Counted from the first letter of the stretch, positions 15,828 through 24,954 are shown. The stretch is 64,000 bases of DNA from Sphingomonadaceae bacterium (GCA_021732525.1 JAKFUU010000018.1:204304-268303); one strand, 5' to 3'. Notes: generated by a model from the sequence alone, not told the origin. Made by a program: numbers and translations.

Positions 15828-17111
15828 ATGATGGTTCGGACGGCAGCGTCGACGAAAACAGAACGTGCAACTACGCGCAATAATTCGCTAAAGGGACGCA
15901 ACATTGTCATCCTCTGCGATGGCACTGGCAACGAACTCGGCGGAGCACTGTCACAGCACGTTCGCGACATCCGAATTTCCAATGTGCTGAAGCTGTTTCG
16001 TATAGCCCAAAAGGGTCAGAGGCAGCTCGTATATTATTCACAGGGTATAGGGACGATTGGACGACCTAATTGGCTTATGCGGTTCCGCCAGAAAACAGCT
16101 GGCGTCATCGGTTTAGTGACTGGATACGGTCTCGATGACAATGTTCTTGGCGCATACCGCTTCCTTGTAGAAAATTGGGAAGAGGGAGATCGCATTTACC
16201 TCTTCGGGTTCAGTCGCGGCGCGTGGACCGTGCGGGTTCTCGCGGGACTGCTGCACCTTGTTGGACTTTTACGCCCTTCGCAGCTCAATCTCTGCGACAA
16301 TGCGCTGGCGACCTATAAGCGAGCAGCTACGGACAATGCGCTACCGATAGCGTGGCATTTTGCGCGCGTGATGGGTACACGCTTCCCATCGATACACTTC
16401 ATGGGCTGCTGGGACACCGTTGCCTCGGTCATCGTCCCCCGATCTGACCGCGTGTGGGTTCCTAGCCTCGAAACCTTACCCTTCACAAAGGCTAATCCGT
16501 CGGTAAAAGTCTTCCGGCACGCGCTTGCATTAGATGAGCGACGGCGGATGTTTCGCGTAGCAGAGTGGGAGCAACCGCAAGATCATGTACCGAACCGCTT
16601 CGAACCAGACGACGTTGTTGGACAGGATATCGAGCAGCGATGGTTTCCTGGTGTCCATTCTGATATTGGCGGTGGTTATGCCGAAAATGAGAGTGCACTC
16701 TCGAAGATTCCGCTGATCTGGATGATAGAGGCGGCGGTGAAGTCGGGATTGATCATAACGCAATCCAACCTTCATCAACTAGCATATGGAAAGCCGAAGC
16801 CGAACGCGCCGCAAACAGGTCCAAACGCGCAGCACGAATATGTCGAACCCAGCGCGCTTGGGCCAATCCACAAGTCGCTTGGGTTTGGCTGGATGCCTCT
16901 CGAGGTCATGCCGAAACGCACAAAATATATCGAAACGAGAAGTGCGAAGTTCTTTGGCTTTTATATTCCGTTGGCCGAGGCGCGCCGTCTTCGTCGCGAA
17001 CATGTGATCGACGCCGCCGTTTATTGTCGCCAATCCCGCTTAAAAACATATAGGCCGAAGGCAGAAATCCCTCCAGCGTCTCCGGGCACGTCAATCTGCG
17101 CGTACGATTAA
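15828..17111 (+). CDS. DUF2235 alpha/beta-hydrolase-like protein
   Basis: A 427-residue protein of the DUF2235 family. It begins with the family block NIVILCDGTGNELGG near residue 25. The nucleophile elbow is GFSRGAW near residue 133, and FPGVHSDIGGGYAENE near residue 270 holds the catalytic acid and histidine region. Family members include type VI secretion phospholipase effectors (Tle) and many proteins of unknown role. There is no signal peptide or VgrG/PAAR-like part and no type VI gene nearby, so an effector role is not supported here. AGGGACA precedes the ATG. It lies between the metallo-beta-lactamase gene and a nuclease-like gene, all on the plus strand. Confidence 0.83.
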   Translation: MMVRTAASTKTERATTRNNSLKGRNIVILCDGTGNELGGALSQHVRDIRISNVLKLFRIAQKGQRQLVYYSQGIGTIGRPNWLMRFRQKTAGVIGLVTGYGLDDNVLGAYRFLVENWEEGDRIYLFGFSRGAWTVRVLAGLLHLVGLLRPSQLNLCDNALATYKRAATDNALPIAWHFARVMGTRFPSIHFMGCWDTVASVIVPRSDRVWVPSLETLPFTKANPSVKVFRHALALDERRRMFRVAEWEQPQDHVPNRFEPDDVVGQDIEQRWFPGVHSDIGGGYAENESALSKIPLIWMIEAAVKSGLIITQSNLHQLAYGKPKPNAPQTGPNAQHEYVEPSALGPIHKSLGFGWMPLEVMPKRTKYIETRSAKFFGFYIPLAEARRLRREHVIDAAVYCRQSRLKTYRPKAEIPPASPGTSICAYD

Positions 17112-17219
17112 ATTCCCGTATGCTTTACGGACGCTCGTGCATTTTGGCCTGGCAACGACGTTTGAAGACAACCTCAGGAGAGATCAATGAAGCTGCTAAA
17201 ATCAAGAAAGGCTTGAATC

Positions 17220-19019
17220 ATGACATTTGATCTTGCCCAATTGCGGCCTTTTATAGCGCCTGTATTTCTCGAGGCAGTGGGCCCACTACGAGATGCTGCC
17301 TTGCTGACGCGACTGATGAACGACGTGAAAGTCATCGCAAAGCGAAATTCTTCAAGCACGACGCGAAGAATACTATTCACCAGCCCAGTCGATGAAACCG
17401 AAAGCCATTTTTATCAGGCTATTATCTACCGGGAGAAAACCACACCTGCCTGGTCAACGAGGTCGCCGGTTGAAGATGAGGGGCATGAATTGATCATTAT
17501 TTCCGTGCGCGGAAAAATTGCCACGATCTGTGCGTCCGATGGTTCGATGCGAGACCGACTGGTTAAGGACATCAAATCTTGTCGCAGGATATCACGCGAG
17601 CGCTTAAATGCGTTTGTTGGCGGGGCAGCCAAGGCATTGTGGCTGAATGGTGTCCATACACCAACCGCATCCAAAGCCGACACGAAGGCGATTACTGGGA
17701 CAGCTCTGGAATATGCGCTCGATCCGCTTGGCGATCAAACCTACTACTATAATGCAGTCCGTAGCGTGCCCGAAATTGTTGGCTTACTGAAGGCAGGCAA
17801 GAAAGCCGTGATTGGAGCAGCGCCAGGCGGAGCGAGGATTTGGGTGCGTCGTGCTGAAAGCTGGGATGACTTCAAAAGGGTGATGGCAATATTGATTGAT
17901 CATGCTGTTAATGGAGTAATCGCCGACAACCCCTTTTCATCGCTATCCCAACCGATCGATAACGGAGTCGATATCAAGGATGCTTACGGTCTTTCGGTAG
18001 CACCCGGAGAACTTCTGTCCGAAGACACGGTCGCTGAAGCTGCATACGAAATCGCTCGGCGCTGGGCTTTCGATGCCGATTTTGAAGTAACCGCCCTTGT
18101 CGGTCCTTCCTTGAGCGCGGTTGTCAGCCTCGACAGTGACGCAATAGGTACAGCGGAAATTTCAGTGACGATAGACGACGGCATCGCCAGTACGGCTGTA
18201 GCTTGGACCAATGTGGTGGCTGGAAAAGTCGCGCAGCGCGCGGAATGCGAAAGCTTTCTCGCCAATGCGGAACGCATCAAGATCTACTATGACAGCGGCC
18301 ATACCATAGCCCAGGGCCGATGTTATGTGGGTGGCTATTCTGACCAGCCCTTCGACTGGGATTTCCGCTCCTTTGCCGGCTATGAAGTAAATAGGGAAAA
18401 GCCCGAAGTGCCTGCGGGTTCGACGCTTGCGGCAGCAATAGGAGAAAATAACGAGAAATCACTATTTGCTTATGTTTTAGAAAAAATGTTCGTCGACGAT
18501 CAGGGATCAGCAAAGGGTTGGCTTGCAAGCGATGACGGTTCAATGGAACTGGCCGATTTTATCCATATCGACCCAAATGATCGCGTTGTCACGCTGGTGC
18601 ATGTGAAGGCATCCAGTTGGGACACGCCTGATCGGGGAGCGAAGCCCGGCGACTATGAACTTGTCGTTGCGCAAGCCATCAAGAATTTGCGCCATCTTGA
18701 TCGGCGCAATCTTCACGACGAGATGAAAAAGGGCAAAGGCAAGAAGATCGGTAGCGCGGTCTGGCTAGACGGCGTGCGGCAGGCAAACCGAGATGGTTTT
18801 CTGGCCGCGGCTAAAAAACTTCCACGCAGCCATCGGACGGTCTTGGTCGTCCTTCAGCCTTCTGTTACCAAGATGGAAAGGGACAAATGTCTCGCCGACA
18901 AAGCGCCACCCACTTATGCTATGCGCATGCGGCAAATCGATACACTTCTATTATCCGCCCGAGCATCGGCGCTCGCTTGCGGGGCCTCGTTTATAGGAAT
19001 TGGCGATCTCGGTACGTGA
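17220..19019 (+). CDS. Large protein with a restriction-nuclease-like C-terminal domain
   Basis: A 599-residue protein with no family name recognised. The N-terminal 300 residues look like mixed alpha/beta structure. The region from about 430 to 520 (MELADFIHIDPNDRVVTLVHVKASS, here split as ELADFI and VTLVHVKAS, then YELVVAQAIKNLRHL) resembles PD-(D/E)XK nuclease cores seen in many defence proteins. In it ADF gives the acid and HVK the lysine strand, with the usual glutamate replaced by histidine. The gene follows the DUF2235 gene by 108 bases and precedes the convergent DUF3223-hamB-hamA genes. A defence role is inferred from fold and place only. Confidence 0.6.
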   Translation: MTFDLAQLRPFIAPVFLEAVGPLRDAALLTRLMNDVKVIAKRNSSSTTRRILFTSPVDETESHFYQAIIYREKTTPAWSTRSPVEDEGHELIIISVRGKIATICASDGSMRDRLVKDIKSCRRISRERLNAFVGGAAKALWLNGVHTPTASKADTKAITGTALEYALDPLGDQTYYYNAVRSVPEIVGLLKAGKKAVIGAAPGGARIWVRRAESWDDFKRVMAILIDHAVNGVIADNPFSSLSQPIDNGVDIKDAYGLSVAPGELLSEDTVAEAAYEIARRWAFDADFEVTALVGPSLSAVVSLDSDAIGTAEISVTIDDGIASTAVAWTNVVAGKVAQRAECESFLANAERIKIYYDSGHTIAQGRCYVGGYSDQPFDWDFRSFAGYEVNREKPEVPAGSTLAAAIGENNEKSLFAYVLEKMFVDDQGSAKGWLASDDGSMELADFIHIDPNDRVVTLVHVKASSWDTPDRGAKPGDYELVVAQAIKNLRHLDRRNLHDEMKKGKGKKIGSAVWLDGVRQANRDGFLAAAKKLPRSHRTVLVVLQPSVTKMERDKCLADKAPPTYAMRMRQIDTLLLSARASALACGASFIGIGDLGT

Positions 19020-19278
19020 TGTAAATGACGCCGACTTTTTCCATAGGCAAACGTCTAGTTCAGGTATTTTTCTGTCGAGAATTCGTAGCAGGCACTGAGG
19101 TAGTCACTACTTTATTTTGATGGTGCCTTTGGCTGACAAGGCGGACGCACACGGTTCAAAATCCGTTTTTCGAAATCGGCCATCGGTTTATCATCGAATG
19201 AGCCCAGAGGATGACACATTTGGGGCAGCTTACTGACTGGCAGCTTTAGGTCGTAAGCTCGACAAATAAGACCTTTGT

Positions 19279-19587
19279 TTAAGGGAAGGTTGGTTTGATC
19301 TGCACGCACGCTTTGTGCGAAAACTTCTCCGTTGATCCATCGATCCGGTTCACCCAAAAGCATTTGGTTCCGAAATCCGCGCTGCGCACGCTAAACCCGG
19401 CAACGCCACAACCGAACTTTTCCTTGCCTTCGGGATGGTGCGCGAGGGCCGCCAGCAAGATCTCTCCATCAACGGCGCTGACCTTGTCGCCAACATCATA
19501 TTTCTGCAAAATGGCGTTCAGGTGGGCCACTGCATCGCCCTTTTTGGCGAAGTGCAAGTTGCCATAACTGATCGGTTGTGCGGGCAT
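19279..19587 (-). CDS. DUF3223 protein downstream of Hachiman
   Basis: A 102-residue protein that is almost entirely one DUF3223 domain, the domain also found in plant DCL-type proteins: ISYGNLHFAKKGDAVAHL near the start, then GCGVAGFSVRSADFGTKCFW and a final DGSTEKFSHKACV. The start at 19587 is chosen because AAAGGAGGATGT precedes it; the longer reading from 19638 would overlap hamB. It begins 22 bases after the hamB stop on the same strand, so it is probably a third gene of that operon. Its function is unknown. It may bind nucleic acid, since plant DCL proteins act in rRNA processing. Confidence 0.85.
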   Translation of the reverse strand: MPAQPISYGNLHFAKKGDAVAHLNAILQKYDVGDKVSAVDGEILLAALAHHPEGKEKFGCGVAGFSVRSADFGTKCFWVNRIDGSTEKFSHKACVQIKPTFP

Positions 19588-19609
19588 ACATCCTCCTTTT
19601 TCCGACGTT

Positions 19610-22222
19610 TTAAGGCGTAGTGATTGCAATTTCGTCATCGCTGTCCGGCAGCAACTTCTCGCGAATTTCGCGAAGGATGATTGCCGGAATGGCCATCATT
19701 TCGAACTGGCTCTCGCGATCGACAGCCCAGGCAAGACAACCTTCCTTGGTAAGATCGTCCCTTGCGATCTTCTCATAGAGCGTAACAGCGCTCATTCTCG
19801 ATAGACCCAGCTCCATGAGCGATAAAAGTGTCACCGACGAGATGCCAAATTCGAGCTGCGTTCCGATATCGAGACCGGACGCGATCTGGTCTTCCCGACC
19901 CGTTTCGCGAAGGTAAAGGTTTAGGATGTCCATATAGGCGGCGAAGTATTTGGGCGCGCGGAACCGCGCCGTTTGTTCCACGAGTTCCATGGTGTGCCGA
20001 ATGAGCACCGGCAACTTGAACGGCTTGTTGTGATCCCGGTGATATTGGATATTACGTCGGATCATTGCTGCGAGCGAAAAGCCCTTCAGCCATTGCACGA
20101 CAATCAAAGCGTGGAGCGGGATTAGCCCTTGCGGAAGAAATGCCGGATAGAGGTGTTCGTTGATCCGCCGCATGATGGTGACGAAGCGGTCGTAGCTATC
20201 CTGACTCTCGACCGCAGCAGGCAACAGGTTATCGATCTCACCCTTATAGCCGCGAAACGCTTCGAGCAGCCGCTGGAGACCGAGTGCGCTGACGCCGGGA
20301 TGGCGGTCGGCGATTTCAGGCCGGATTTCGATTTGTGCGGCAATGGTTGCGAGGCTTTCTTCCAGTTTTTCGATCATCGCCGGACTGTGCCTTTTGGCGA
20401 GACCGGCTTGCGCGATCGAACCAAGGCGCAGGTAAGTCGCGAGCAGATAGGCACCGACCTGCTCGTATTTTCCGACATCTTCGAGTTCCGCTACCGGTGT
20501 CGTTGCACGCCTATCGAGATAGGCTGCCATGCCGTCTCCTAAATCCAGGACGGCATCGCTTTCCCGACGGATGGGATAGCGTGAGCGCGCGGGCACCCCA
20601 GTTGGCCAGGCGGCGCTATCCTGTGGGTCGATGCAAACAATGTTGCCTTGGAATTCATTGCCCCAGCGACCGGCCCGGCCCGCTAGATTCCAGAAATCAT
20701 GCGGCTCCATCGGATGCCCAATGCCTTTGCGCGGCCCTCGTACAACAATGGTGCGGCAGGAAAGATTGACGCCTTCAATCAGCGTCGAGGTGCATACCAG
20801 GAACCTTATCTTGCTGTGTCGAAACAAGCGCTCGACCTCCAGCCTGATCAGCGAGGGCATGTTGCCATAATGAAAGGCTACCCCCCGCTCGACGAGCGAT
20901 GCCAGCGTAAAATTGGGATGAACACCTTTTCGTGCCAAGTCGGCGAGCTCGCTTAACTCGGTGTCAGGCTCGGAAAGAGCCGGAATAAGCTGGCTAATGA
21001 GATCGGCGACTTCTTCGGCTTCTCCGGCGCCGTTCGCATAAACTAGCGTGCCGCCACGCTCGCCAACCGCTGCCGATATGAAGGCGAGCTTTTTGCGGAG
21101 TGTACCTGGCGAGCTGCCAAGCTGCAGAAGGCCGACGGGCAATGATGCTCCGGTCTGGCGGACTGACAAATTCCATTGCTTTGGCTTTCCCGGGACTTGC
21201 TCAGCCAGGATGAGATTTTGTAGTACGGTGGGAAAATCGCTGTCGACCGCTACGGTGCTCGCCGACTTAGGAGCGTCGGCGAGCAACTCCTCGGGATTCT
21301 GGGTCGCGGGACTGATGAATACCACTTTAAGCTGGGAATTGCCCCGTTCCAATCGCTCGACAGCATCCTGCAGAATGACCCCGCGTTGACTGTCTCCGAT
21401 CTTGTGCGCCTCGTCGACGATAAGGAGGTCTACTCCAGCGGCGTCACCCAAAGCGTTTGCTAGCAGGTGCAGGCGCTCTTGGGTGAAAACGAGAATTAGT
21501 TTCAGCCCACCTGCACGGGCAGCATCGTATTTCTCGCGCAGGGGCAGCGACGAGACCGCTATTCCGCTGTTCTTTCCGAGCAGCGATGCGAGTTCAGCTT
21601 CAATCTCCGAAACCAGCGCCCGCGTCGGTGCCAAGTATACCGCGACGCGTGCATCGGTCGATCTTAGATGATCGACTAGCCATTGCAGGACCAAGAAGGT
21701 CTTGCCCGAAGCCGTAGGAGCGGAAGCGGAAAGCCAGTTATGACTGTTGGCATCGTTCCAGAACTGCTGCTGAAAGTTGTTGACCGAAAGCCACCGACCG
21801 TTCGATTCTACTAAGACAGAATGATCCACCTGGCGACGTTGCATTTCCATGCGTAGCGCCATGCCGAGCCGCGTTTCGAGGCCCGACTTCAGCAGTTCGC
21901 GATCATGGGCGAGGCCGACGGCCCGAAAGTTCGACAGTTTGTCGAGGAGCACCGCACCGGCGTCCTTTACTGGCTGAGTGTTGTCCATCGTTACTGCGGC
22001 AGTGGCAATCCTTAGTGCCGTTTCCTGCTCGGGGCGCAGCGCCGAACGCGCTAATATGCTTCCTGCGAGCAGAAGCCTCGTCCAGTCGATTTCAGGGAAC
22101 CCACCGCCGGGATCGGGCGCGAGATTATCGAGTTCGGTCCGCACAGTAAGGCGCGTCACAGCGTCAACATCCGACCGGACGCCGTCGCTCATCAACCAAG
22201 CATTGAGGGCCGTCAACGTCAT
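19610..22222 (-). CDS. hamB: Hachiman helicase HamB
   Basis: An 870-residue superfamily 2 helicase. Walker A is SAPTASGKT near residues 167-175, the DEAH-like box is IVDEAHK near 268-274, motif III-like VFISPATQNP follows near 301-310, and motif VI is NLAGRAGRWGNEF. Gene size, order and partner match HamB of the Hachiman antiphage system, which is thought to scan DNA and release the HamA nuclease on damage or phage intermediates. The ATG at 22222 overlaps the hamA stop (ATGA), which decides the start over a longer in-frame reading from 22288. Key helicase motifs are intact. Confidence 0.9.
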   Translation of the reverse strand: MTLTALNAWLMSDGVRSDVDAVTRLTVRTELDNLAPDPGGGFPEIDWTRLLLAGSILARSALRPEQETALRIATAAVTMDNTQPVKDAGAVLLDKLSNFRAVGLAHDRELLKSGLETRLGMALRMEMQRRQVDHSVLVESNGRWLSVNNFQQQFWNDANSHNWLSASAPTASGKTFLVLQWLVDHLRSTDARVAVYLAPTRALVSEIEAELASLLGKNSGIAVSSLPLREKYDAARAGGLKLILVFTQERLHLLANALGDAAGVDLLIVDEAHKIGDSQRGVILQDAVERLERGNSQLKVVFISPATQNPEELLADAPKSASTVAVDSDFPTVLQNLILAEQVPGKPKQWNLSVRQTGASLPVGLLQLGSSPGTLRKKLAFISAAVGERGGTLVYANGAGEAEEVADLISQLIPALSEPDTELSELADLARKGVHPNFTLASLVERGVAFHYGNMPSLIRLEVERLFRHSKIRFLVCTSTLIEGVNLSCRTIVVRGPRKGIGHPMEPHDFWNLAGRAGRWGNEFQGNIVCIDPQDSAAWPTGVPARSRYPIRRESDAVLDLGDGMAAYLDRRATTPVAELEDVGKYEQVGAYLLATYLRLGSIAQAGLAKRHSPAMIEKLEESLATIAAQIEIRPEIADRHPGVSALGLQRLLEAFRGYKGEIDNLLPAAVESQDSYDRFVTIMRRINEHLYPAFLPQGLIPLHALIVVQWLKGFSLAAMIRRNIQYHRDHNKPFKLPVLIRHTMELVEQTARFRAPKYFAAYMDILNLYLRETGREDQIASGLDIGTQLEFGISSVTLLSLMELGLSRMSAVTLYEKIARDDLTKEGCLAWAVDRESQFEMMAIPAIILREIREKLLPDSDDEIAITTP

Positions 22223-23292
22223 GGTTTCATGCCCATTGCCCTTAGAAAGGCGTCTCGGAATGCTTCGGCTGAAGGCAGGGGGATGCAAAAGAATTCAATC
22301 TCAATCTGGTCGAGCTTTTCGGCTGCAATCCGGTCCCCGAGGCTCTTTTTCCAGCTTTCCAACCCGGTGCGGGTCGCGGCAATGATGTCGTCCGCCACGG
22401 CCTTGACATCGTCGCCGGGATAAAAGTCGGCGTCGAAGCCGACCAGCGCCACCCCACAATACTGGACTCGTTTAGACTGTATCGCGCTCTTATCGAAGTA
22501 GCGCCGCAGCGCGTCGGTTAAATGGGGATTGTTCAAATCCGCCTTGTCGCTCAGCAATACAAGGTCGCGCTCGCGGTCGGCTCCTTCATGCTCGGGTTCG
22601 ATCAAGAATGGAGCAAGGGATGCAAGGCAATCGCGAATGGCATCAGACGCGGATTTATAGACTTTTGATTCGCCCCAATACAGCTTGAGAAGCCCGTCGT
22701 CGCTGATGCCTGCATATACGCCATCCGCACCGTGATAGTGCATCCGCGTGTCGGTCTTCAGGTCCATCTTGCAGAGAATCTGCGGAAGCTGAAGAAAGCG
22801 CTCTGCGAGGAGGAATAGCAGCATTTCGCCGCCTTCGCCGGTCTTGGCTAGGTCCGTGAAGGAACGGCGCGCCTCTTCAAGCAAACCGCCGACAGCTTCT
22901 GTGCTGTTGTATTTCGTGTCACGCGCCTTGGCCTGCGCCAGCTTCGACCGCGGTATTGCGTAATCGGCCACGGCGTTGCGCATGAATTCCGCAAGGCGTT
23001 GTGGCTGAACTCGGCCGTTACCGTCTACAGTCAAACAGTGGCAGTGAATCTTGATCTGGTGACCGTCGATGACCACATCGCGCTCTACCAGTTCGAGATG
23101 AACCTCAAGCGCTTCGGGGTTACCGGTCAGCGCTGACGTCAAATCGGATGCGGTTATACTTGACAGATTGCCCCCCCTTTCACCTCTCACTCCCAACCTA
23201 GCAGGCCTCATCTTAGCTAAATCGAAAATTCTTGTCGTTCGATATTTGCAGTTATTAGCCGAGTCTAATACTCGTCCAAATACTTTGTCCAA
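22219..23292 (-). CDS. hamA: Hachiman nuclease HamA (DUF1837)
   Basis: A DUF1837 protein of 357 residues if the TTG at 23292 is used; an ATG at 23211 would give 330. Neither start has a strong ribosome site, so the N terminus is uncertain. The core holds GEGGEMLLFLLAERFLQLP (residues 152-170), the aspartate in HYHGADGVYAG (D190) and YWGESKVYKS with E208 and K210, the PD-(D/E)XK nuclease signature of HamA. In known systems HamA is held inactive by HamB and then degrades DNA without sequence preference, causing abortive infection. The stop overlaps hamB by 4 bases. Confidence 0.9.
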   Translation of the reverse strand: MDKVFGRVLDSANNCKYRTTRIFDLAKMRPARLGVRGERGGNLSSITASDLTSALTGNPEALEVHLELVERDVVIDGHQIKIHCHCLTVDGNGRVQPQRLAEFMRNAVADYAIPRSKLAQAKARDTKYNSTEAVGGLLEEARRSFTDLAKTGEGGEMLLFLLAERFLQLPQILCKMDLKTDTRMHYHGADGVYAGISDDGLLKLYWGESKVYKSASDAIRDCLASLAPFLIEPEHEGADRERDLVLLSDKADLNNPHLTDALRRYFDKSAIQSKRVQYCGVALVGFDADFYPGDDVKAVADDIIAATRTGLESWKKSLGDRIAAEKLDQIEIEFFCIPLPSAEAFRDAFLRAMGMKP

Positions 23293-23346
23293 GCGGACCG
23301 ACTGGCTGCCTCACTGTACCTTTTCAGGCAGTTCGCAACGTGCAGC

Positions 23347-23532
23347 TCAGCGGCTATGCGCACTAGCGTGTTCTTCATACGATCGATGTCTGCCTTTGGC
23401 TCGCCGGTCAGCGCAATGAACGACCGAGTTTAGGGCGCGTAGCTGTCATCGCATAATGGTGTACCTTGCGGCAGCTCTTCGCAAATGGCGCTTCAAAGCC
23501 TGCCGTTCCGGATCATCCAACGTTACGGTCAT
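23347..23532 (-). pseudogene. Small ORF remnant with in-frame stop
   Basis: From the ATG at 23532 the minus strand reads MTVTLDDPERQALKRHLRRA, stops at TGA (23446-23448), then continues in frame with RALNSVVHCADRRAK to a second stop. The beginning and the RAL block resemble a short family common in alphaproteobacteria (MTVTL..ER.AL...LR, then LRALK). The internal TGA suggests decay, although the first 28 codons alone could still be read. Recognition is from memory and tentative. Confidence 0.35.
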
Positions 23533-23557
23533 TCGGATCAACGATGTTGTCATCGAA

Positions 23558-23899
23558 TTATTCGCAACCGACACCATCTCCATCCCTGTCAAGATGTCGG
23601 CCATATCCCGGCTGGCCTAACCGTACAGGAGCAGCGCCAGCCGCACGTGCAGACGCGCAATTGGGAAAATACAGCGATCCGCTAAAAGCTCTTTGGGGTG
23701 GAGATGGTGGGCCGCCATTGCCACGATGACAATGCCGTCCGCCATTTTTCTTATCATTATGACAGCCATCTGCCGCCAGTCCGCCGCCGTGTGCCCAAAG
23801 GCCGGTTGGCATTGCTGCAAAAGCCAAGGCCGCAATCACAGTCATGTACTGCACGTTCGCTCGCACCTTCGGCGCGATGATGCTGCACAAAGATCCCAT
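23558..23899 (-). CDS. Exported excalibur/YHYH-type small protein
   Basis: A 113-residue protein with a hydrophobic signal segment (TVIAALAFAAMPTGLWA) followed by DGCHNDKKNGGRHCH, a Cys/His cluster. The end reads YFPNCASARAAGAAP..GQPGY..HLDRDGDGVGCE, the excalibur calcium-binding motif. Excalibur domains often accompany secreted nucleases of the SNase type, and such a gene lies 300 bases upstream on the same strand. The start is uncertain: the ATG at 23899 supplies the basic residues KVR before the signal segment, while the ATG at 23845 would not. Location is probably outside the cytoplasm. Confidence 0.75.
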   Translation of the reverse strand: MGSLCSIIAPKVRANVQYMTVIAALAFAAMPTGLWAHGGGLAADGCHNDKKNGGRHCHRGNGGPPSPPQRAFSGSLYFPNCASARAAGAAPVRLGQPGYGRHLDRDGDGVGCE

Positions 23900-23998
23900 T
23901 ATCGAGTCAACAACCTCAAAATAAAGTCAAACACTTAGTTGGCGCTGGTAACATTAAAAATCGAATAAGGCACTGCCACGCTGGCTGCAAACTAATGC

Positions 23999-24196
23999 CT
24001 ATTGGACTGAACCAATCGGTTCCATCCTTTGAATCTCTACAACGCGCGCCAGAATGGCCTTGAACATATTGTGGCCATCGAGATCGCCGGCTTCAAGCAG
24101 CGCATCAGCACGCAATGAAGTTTGAAACCATGCGTCTTCACCGTGTTGCGTGATGAGCGTATTTGCGCAGGCCCAGATGTGGCGTTCCGGTGTCAT
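23999..24196 (-). CDS. DUF6961-family small protein
   Basis: A 65-residue protein resembling DUF6961: TPERHIWACANTLITQHGEDA near the start and FKAILARVVEIQRM near the end. The ATG at 24196 overlaps the stop of the upstream nuclease-like gene (ATGA), so the pair is translationally coupled; the upstream reading to 24337 is a shadow. Function unknown. No membrane or export signal is seen. Confidence 0.7.
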   Translation of the reverse strand: MTPERHIWACANTLITQHGEDAWFQTSLRADALLEAGDLDGHNMFKAILARVVEIQRMEPIGSVQ

Positions 24197-24624
24197 TGAC
24201 AACGATGACCGCGCCAATATTTTTGCCACTTTGCAGCCCATCCACCGTTTATCATGTTGCACGACACATCGCCTGATTGCGGTGACTGGCAAAATGCCGC
24301 TGTTCTGCGTCCGCCTGCGCCGCCATCCGATACACAAGTCATACGCGGTCCTTTGACCAGGATATGCCCCTCACGCGATACGCCGATAGAGCGACCGATT
24401 AGACTTACCAACGCATCACGTGCTTCTACTGGATCTGCGGTCGGGCAGGGATGGCCCACACTGCAGGTTCCGTTGATTTCGCGCGCTGCAACGCCCGATA
24501 ACCTGACATGCGGCCCTTCGGCGCACCAAATCGGGCCGTCGCCATCCCAAACGCGTATGGGCGTACATTGAAACGATTGGCCGGAAGGAATGACGGCAGC
24601 GGCAAGAAGTAGTGCGAAGCTCAT
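24193..24624 (-). CDS. Thermonuclease-like exported protein
   Basis: A 143-residue protein with a short hydrophobic start (SFALLLAAAVIPSGQS) and a staphylococcal-nuclease-like strand pattern: IRVWDGDGPIWCAEGPHVRLSGVAA, matching the VxDGDT..RLxGIDAPE core. However, the usual catalytic arginine and glutamate are not clearly placed: AAREINGTC replaces the APE motif. Four or more cysteines may form disulfides after export. The C-terminal half (WAAKWQKYWRGHRCQ) fits family members. It is coupled to the DUF6961 gene by a 4-base overlap. Activity is uncertain. Confidence 0.75.
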   Translation of the reverse strand: MSFALLLAAAVIPSGQSFQCTPIRVWDGDGPIWCAEGPHVRLSGVAAREINGTCSVGHPCPTADPVEARDALVSLIGRSIGVSREGHILVKGPRMTCVSDGGAGGRRTAAFCQSPQSGDVSCNMINGGWAAKWQKYWRGHRCQ

Positions 24625-24843
24625 GTAATGAGGATTACATCATATTTTTGTGCGTGCAGCCACAATTGATATGGATGTGACCCTTTTACCTATGGTCATC
24701 GTTGTAAATTTATAAGGTTAGGAGAAACTGCACCCAACCGGATTTTGCCATTGTTGCACAAAGTTTGCAATTACGTGTTGTGAGAGAACTGCTGGCTGCT
24801 ATTGACGCCGCGCCGAAAGGCTCGGTCTCCCGGTCCCCACAGT

Positions 24844-24954
24844 TTACGACGATAACCAATTATATAATGGCCAACCTATGATCGAGGCCCAGAACGCAAT
24901 CATCAGTGCTGCAAACTCGATTTTTAATTTCCGTTCTTTCACCGCTTCACCCAT
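24844..24954 (-). CDS. Possible 36-residue membrane peptide
   Basis: The short frame begins MGEAVKERKLKIEF and has one transmembrane segment (AALMIAFWASIIGWPLYNWL). It overlaps the end of the SRAP gene by 16 bases in another frame, which suggests coupling. No strong ribosome site is visible, and a GTG four codons in is an alternative start. It could be chance. Confidence 0.35.
   Translation of the reverse strand: MGEAVKERKLKIEFAALMIAFWASIIGWPLYNWLSS

Noticed and set aside
15828..17111. DUF2235 protein as a type VI secretion phospholipase effector
   Set aside because: No VgrG, PAAR, Hcp or immunity gene is near, and it lacks a secretion signal.
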